Shown: piece by piece, positions 60,425-64,000 of the stretch
Layout: every line of letters begins with the position of its first letter
Position numbering within the stretch: the first letter of the stretch is position 1
Origin: Sphingobium aromaticiconvertens
Lineage (GTDB): Bacteria; Pseudomonadota; Alphaproteobacteria; Sphingomonadales; Sphingomonadaceae
Length of the DNA: 64,000 nucleotides
Direction: 5' to 3'
Assembly (NCBI RefSeq): GCF_037154075.1
Contig: NZ_JBANRJ010000001.1
Span: forward strand, 4,893,501-4,957,500
Program-made: the position numbers and the translations under genes
The notes under the pieces: model-generated
What the model saw: only the letters and a program-made list of their open reading frames with translations
Databases searched by the model: none
Told to the model about the DNA's origin: nothing

Positions 60425-62830
60425 ATGGCGCACGATCCTTGCAACTTTTTGCAGCGCAGCGTGTTTCCTGAACAACCGTTAATCCGTCGTATCGCGGCGA
60501 CAGGCGGGTTCCCTTCGACGAAAGACAGGATGATGCAAGGCACGACGTTGGATAGCGACCGTTCGATTTTCGTCCCGCAGCACATTGCCCTGATCGGCAA
60601 CAGCGTGCCACGACGCTGCGGGATCGCAACGTTCACGACCCATTGCCGCGATGCCATGAAGGGCGCCTTTCCCGATCTGGTCATCGACCATTATGCAATG
60701 GACGACGGGCTGGGCGACATTCGTTATCCTGAAAGCATCATCCCCATCCCCCAATATGAGGCGGCGGCCTATTCTGTTGCAGCGCAGCAAATAAAGGAAA
60801 GCGGGGCCGAGGCGATCTGGCTTCAGCACGAATTTGGCATCTTTGGCGGACCGGCGGGCGACATGATCCTGCGCCTGCTGGAGCGCACGACCCTGCCACT
60901 GGTCAGCACCTTCCACACCATATTGGAACAGCCGGACGCAGACGAGCGCCGCGTGACGGAGGCGCTGATCGCCCGGTCCGACCGGATCATGGTGATGGCC
61001 GAGCGCGGGCGGGAGATATTGCGGTCAAGCTATGGCGTGCCCGACAGCAAGATCGCGGTCATTCCTCATGGGGTGCCCGATCGCCCGCATGTGGCTTCCG
61101 CGACCATGCAGCCACGCTTCGGCTGGGACGGACGACGGGTCATCCTGACCTTTGGCCTGCTGGCGCCAGACAAGGGTATCGACACCATGATCCGCGCCAT
61201 GCCGATGGTCGCGGCTCAGCATCCCGACGCGCTTTATGTCGTGCTGGGCGCGACCCACCCCAATATCGTGCGCGAACAGGGCGGCGAGACTCTGCGCGAG
61301 GATCTGATCGCGCTCGCCACGTCGCTGGGCGTTGAGGACAATGTCCGGTTCATTGACGGCTATGTCGAGCAGGAAGCGTTGCTCGACCGGCTTCAGGCCG
61401 CCGACATCTATGTGACGCCCTATATCAACCCCGCGCAGGTGACATCCGGTACGCTCAGCTATGCCATCGGCATGGGCAAGCCGGTTATCTCCACCCCCTA
61501 TGTCCAGGCGATGGAGATATTGGCCGACGACGTCGGGATGCTGGTCCCCTTCCGGGACGAAGAGGCGCTGGCCGATGCTCTGTGCACGCTGCTGTCGGAC
61601 GCCGATCTGGCGGAAGGCTATGCGACCCGCGCCTATGCCTATGGCCGCAAGATGATCTGGAGCGAACTGGCGCATAATGTAGGGCGGCTGCTAACTTCCG
61701 CCTGCAGGATGCAGCCAACGCGACTGGTGCCGCGCCGCAGTTATGACATATTGAAGCCCGATGCTGCAGGCGTGCTGCGGATGAGCGACGGGACGGGCCT
61801 GTTTCAGCATGGCATATTGTCCGTGCCCGACCGCAATCATGGTTATTGCATCGACGATAATGCGCGCGCCCTGATTTTGATGACGCAGATGACGGACATG
61901 GAACCGCAATTACGCGACCAGTGGACAACCACCTACGCCTCCTTCCTTCAGCACGCCTGGAACCCTGACCGGGGACGGTTCCGCAACTTCATGGCCTTTG
62001 ACCGGCGCTGGCTGGAGGAGGTGGGATCGGAGGATAGCTGCGGACGGACCATCTGGGCGCTGGGTGTCGCCGCACGCGACGCGCCGCTGGAAAAGCATCG
62101 CCACTGGGCGCGGCTGATGTTCGATCGGACGGCAGGCTCGTTGCTGGACGCGGGTTCGCCACGCGCGCAGGCCTTCCTGATCCTGGGCGCGGCGGCGATG
62201 CTGGACGCTGTTCCGGGGCATCGGGTTGCGGAGCAGATCGTCGCGGATTTCGGTCGTAATCTTCTCCACCTGCTGGATGAAGCCCGCCGCCCCGACTGGG
62301 CGTGGTTCGAAGCGGTTCTGGCCTATGACAATGCTCGGCTACCGCAAGCGCTGCTGCTGGCGGGCAAGCAGTTGTGCGATATGAAGATGATCGCGCAAGG
62401 ACTGGCAACGCTGCAATGGATTGTCACGCGCCAGCAAGCGCCGGAGGGGCATTTCCGCGCCATCGGCACCGAAAGCTTCGGCCGTCCGCACCGCCACCCG
62501 CTGCCCTTTGACCAGCAGCCGCTGGAGGCGCAGGCGACGATCGACGCCGCCGCGACCGCCCATGCAATCAGCCGCGACGCGCGCTGGCTGGACGTCGCGG
62601 ACAATGCCTATCGCTGGTATCTGGGCCAGAACGACCTGTCGCTGCCGCTGGCGACGCCCGCCGATGGGGGCTGTTATGACGGGTTGACGCCGATGGGGGT
62701 CAACGAAAATCAGGGCGCGGAATCGCTTCTCGCGCTGCAACTGGCCTCCTGTGCGATGAACAGGCTTTTCCAGCGCACCGTGATGGTGTCAAAGGGGACT
62801 CAGGCGGAAGAGGAACCCCTGTCCGCCTGA
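60425..62830 (+). CDS. GT4 glycosyltransferase fused to an alpha-barrel-like domain
   Basis: Up to 801 residues in two parts. Residues ~50-430 are a GT-B retaining glycosyltransferase of family 4: RRCGIATFTTHCRDAM, WLQHEFGIFGG, IPHGVPD, TFGLLAPDKGIDTMIRAMPM, then TPYINPAQVTSGTLSYAIGM and GKPVISTPYVQAMEIL, where the nucleotide-sugar Glu normally sits. Residues ~450-790 form a helical-repeat region (YCIDDNARALILMTQM, SEDSCGRTIWALGVAARD, GVNENQGAESLLALQLA) resembling alpha/alpha-barrel glycosidases. The start may be the ATG pair at 60530/60533 behind GACAGG rather than 60425. Bracketed by two GH130 genes; product unknown. Confidence 0.82.
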   Translation: MAHDPCNFLQRSVFPEQPLIRRIAATGGFPSTKDRMMQGTTLDSDRSIFVPQHIALIGNSVPRRCGIATFTTHCRDAMKGAFPDLVIDHYAMDDGLGDIRYPESIIPIPQYEAAAYSVAAQQIKESGAEAIWLQHEFGIFGGPAGDMILRLLERTTLPLVSTFHTILEQPDADERRVTEALIARSDRIMVMAERGREILRSSYGVPDSKIAVIPHGVPDRPHVASATMQPRFGWDGRRVILTFGLLAPDKGIDTMIRAMPMVAAQHPDALYVVLGATHPNIVREQGGETLREDLIALATSLGVEDNVRFIDGYVEQEALLDRLQAADIYVTPYINPAQVTSGTLSYAIGMGKPVISTPYVQAMEILADDVGMLVPFRDEEALADALCTLLSDADLAEGYATRAYAYGRKMIWSELAHNVGRLLTSACRMQPTRLVPRRSYDILKPDAAGVLRMSDGTGLFQHGILSVPDRNHGYCIDDNARALILMTQMTDMEPQLRDQWTTTYASFLQHAWNPDRGRFRNFMAFDRRWLEEVGSEDSCGRTIWALGVAARDAPLEKHRHWARLMFDRTAGSLLDAGSPRAQAFLILGAAAMLDAVPGHRVAEQIVADFGRNLLHLLDEARRPDWAWFEAVLAYDNARLPQALLLAGKQLCDMKMIAQGLATLQWIVTRQQAPEGHFRAIGTESFGRPHRHPLPFDQQPLEAQATIDAAATAHAISRDARWLDVADNAYRWYLGQNDLSLPLATPADGGCYDGLTPMGVNENQGAESLLALQLASCAMNRLFQRTVMVSKGTQAEEEPLSA

Positions 62831-62849
62831 ATGGGTCTGCACCCTAACC

Positions 62850-64000
62850 GTGGCTGATCGGGATATTGTACCTTTGTCTGATATAGATGCGCTGCCGCTT
62901 TACCTGACGGCCAATCCGGCTCGTGTCGTCGTGCGCCCCTTTCACCTTGCCTGGCAGGCCAATGGCGGGGCACCCAGCCGTACCCAGCGAATCACCAATG
63001 CCGTGCTGGCGCTGGACGATGCAGAGGTCGATCAACAGTTGACCCATGTGTTGCGCGATTTCGAGAAACGGCACTGGCAGACGCGGCGCGTCTTCATGAC
63101 CCGGTTCGAAGAGATTTCCGTGTTGCTGAAGCTGGATTGCGACAGCTTGAGCGCCGAACGGAAACAGTTGATCGGCGCCTATTTCTGCCACGAATATAGC
63201 TATTGCGCCGCCGCGCTGATGAACCCCAGCGTGGTGCTGCATCCCGATCAGACGGGAATGAACGGCAGCAGTTGCCGCATCATCCTGTCGCTGCGCGCGG
63301 TGGGGGAAGGGCATATCAGCTCCATCGCCTTTCGCGAGGGTATCATCACCCGCGATGCCCAGTTCCATCTCGCGCCCGAGCCGCCCTTCGCCACCGCCGC
63401 CGACGCCCATGGCGACGAGGATTGCGAACAGGAAGGAGCCGTCACCATCTTCCGCCATCCCGACTCCACTTTGTCGGGCACCGTCATCTTCCCGATCACC
63501 GCCGCGCAGGCCAATGGGCTGGAAGATCTGCGCCTCGTCAAATTCGCGCATGAGGATGGCCGGACCGAGTGGCTGGGCACCTACACCGCCTATAATGGCC
63601 GGCAGATCCAGTCGGAAATGATGCGGACCCGCGACTTTCGCAGCTTCGACATGGTGCCGCTGACGGGCAGCGCCGCGCGTAACAAGGGGATGGCGCTGTT
63701 CCCCCGCAAGGTGAACGGCCGTTACATGATGATCGGGCGGCAGGATGGCGAAAATCTCTACCTGATTGGCTCCGACAGCCTGACGCACTGGGACGAGGGG
63801 GAAAAGATATTGTCGCCCCTATACCCTTGGGAAATCGTCCAGATTGGCAATTGCGGCGCGCCGATCGAGCTTGACGAGGGCTGGCTGCTGCTGACCCACG
63901 GAGTCGGGGCGATGCGCGAATATTCGATCGGCGCGGTGCTGCTGGACAAGGAAAATCCGGCAAAGGTTCTGGCGCGTACCAGCCAGCCCGTGCTGGCCGC
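62850..64000 (+). CDS. GH130 family enzyme, long form, cut by window end
   Basis: An open frame of 383 codons runs off the right edge. It begins at a GTG 19 bp after the GT4 stop; no strong ribosome site is visible. It shows the long GH130 type with an N-terminal domain of about 190 residues (FEEISVLLKLDCDSL, ALMNPSVVLHPDQTG). The propeller follows, with GLEDLRLVKF (Asp226 equivalent to the catalytic acid), EWLGTYTAYNGRQIQSEMM, ARNKGMALFPRKVNGRYMMI and GWLLLTHGVGAMREYSIGA, all strongly conserved in mannoside phosphorylases. It shares the catalytic motif, not the architecture, with the gene at 59.3 kb. Confidence 0.85.
   Translation, partial: MADRDIVPLSDIDALPLYLTANPARVVVRPFHLAWQANGGAPSRTQRITNAVLALDDAEVDQQLTHVLRDFEKRHWQTRRVFMTRFEEISVLLKLDCDSLSAERKQLIGAYFCHEYSYCAAALMNPSVVLHPDQTGMNGSSCRIILSLRAVGEGHISSIAFREGIITRDAQFHLAPEPPFATAADAHGDEDCEQEGAVTIFRHPDSTLSGTVIFPITAAQANGLEDLRLVKFAHEDGRTEWLGTYTAYNGRQIQSEMMRTRDFRSFDMVPLTGSAARNKGMALFPRKVNGRYMMIGRQDGENLYLIGSDSLTHWDEGEKILSPLYPWEIVQIGNCGAPIELDEGWLLLTHGVGAMREYSIGAVLLDKENPAKVLARTSQPVLA

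Noticed and set aside
1..64000. CRISPR arrays, rRNA, tRNA, prophage or transposase genes
   Set aside because: No regularly spaced repeats, no structural RNA signatures and no transposase, integrase or phage proteins were found on either strand.

Overview
The window looks like chromosome from a GC-rich alphaproteobacterium, most likely a sphingomonad (Sphingobium/Sphingomonas-like). This rests on the flavour of the proteins (DUF4197, GguC/AraD1, a FucP-type sugar transporter), the alphaproteobacterial style of the flagellar genes and the codon usage. It was judged by eye, without a database search. About 95% of the sequence is coding. I see no rRNA, tRNA, CRISPR array, insertion sequence or prophage.

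Layout. (1) 1-8.5 kb, housekeeping: the tail of a GNAT acetyltransferase, a membrane protein, lipB, a small lipoprotein, a periplasmic hypothetical, queE-queC (queuosine/7-deazaguanine synthesis), a DUF3617-like protein, hslO (Hsp33), argF and argD. (2) 8.5-25 kb, minus strand: a nearly uninterrupted flagellar run. In transcription order it is a sigma-54 activator, fliE, F, G, H, I, J, K, L, M, N, O, P, Q, R, flhB, a 161-aa unknown, fliD and fliS. (3) 25-31 kb, plus strand: the flagellin fliC, opgG-opgH (osmoregulated periplasmic glucan synthesis) and a terC family gene. (4) 31-37.4 kb, minus strand: one unit of a lytic transglycosylase, flhA and fliA, and a second of a PomA/PomB-like stator pair, flgA, flgM and flgN. 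(5) 37.6-48 kb, plus strand: flgB-flgL, then motA-motB. (6) 48-51 kb: a small two-helix protein, DUF4197, alanine dehydrogenase and a divergent Lrp regulator. (7) 51-59.2 kb: an oxidative, non-phosphorylating aldose pathway. It has a Gfo/Idh sugar dehydrogenase, SMP-30 lactonase, IlvD/Edd dehydratase, GguC/AraD1, a secreted aldose epimerase, a FucP-type transporter and a GntR regulator. (8) 59.2-64 kb: a GH130 enzyme, a two-domain GT4 glycosyltransferase fusion and a second, longer GH130 that runs off the window.

How the parts fit. The flagellar genes appear to use two alternative sigma factors. Sigma-54-type -24/-12 sites precede flgB and the transglycosylase-flhA-fliA unit, and a sigma-54 activator gene is present. 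FliA and its anti-sigma factor FlgM are both encoded. Six sites that match one another as TAAA-N15-(G/T)(C/T)CGT(T/A) precede fliC, fliD, flgM, motA, the PomAB-like operon and the 161-aa unknown. This gives a readable hierarchy: sigma-54 drives hook and basal body, and FliA drives filament and stators. No chemotaxis gene lies in the window, and FliM lacks the usual CheY-binding N-terminal peptide.

The least described piece is the 59-64 kb cluster: a glycosyltransferase joined to an alpha-barrel-like domain and bracketed by two GH130 (mannoside-phosphorylase family) genes. It suggests a small synthesis/phosphorolysis module for a mannoside. Two families of palindromic intergenic repeats and two inverted-repeat spacers are also recorded.
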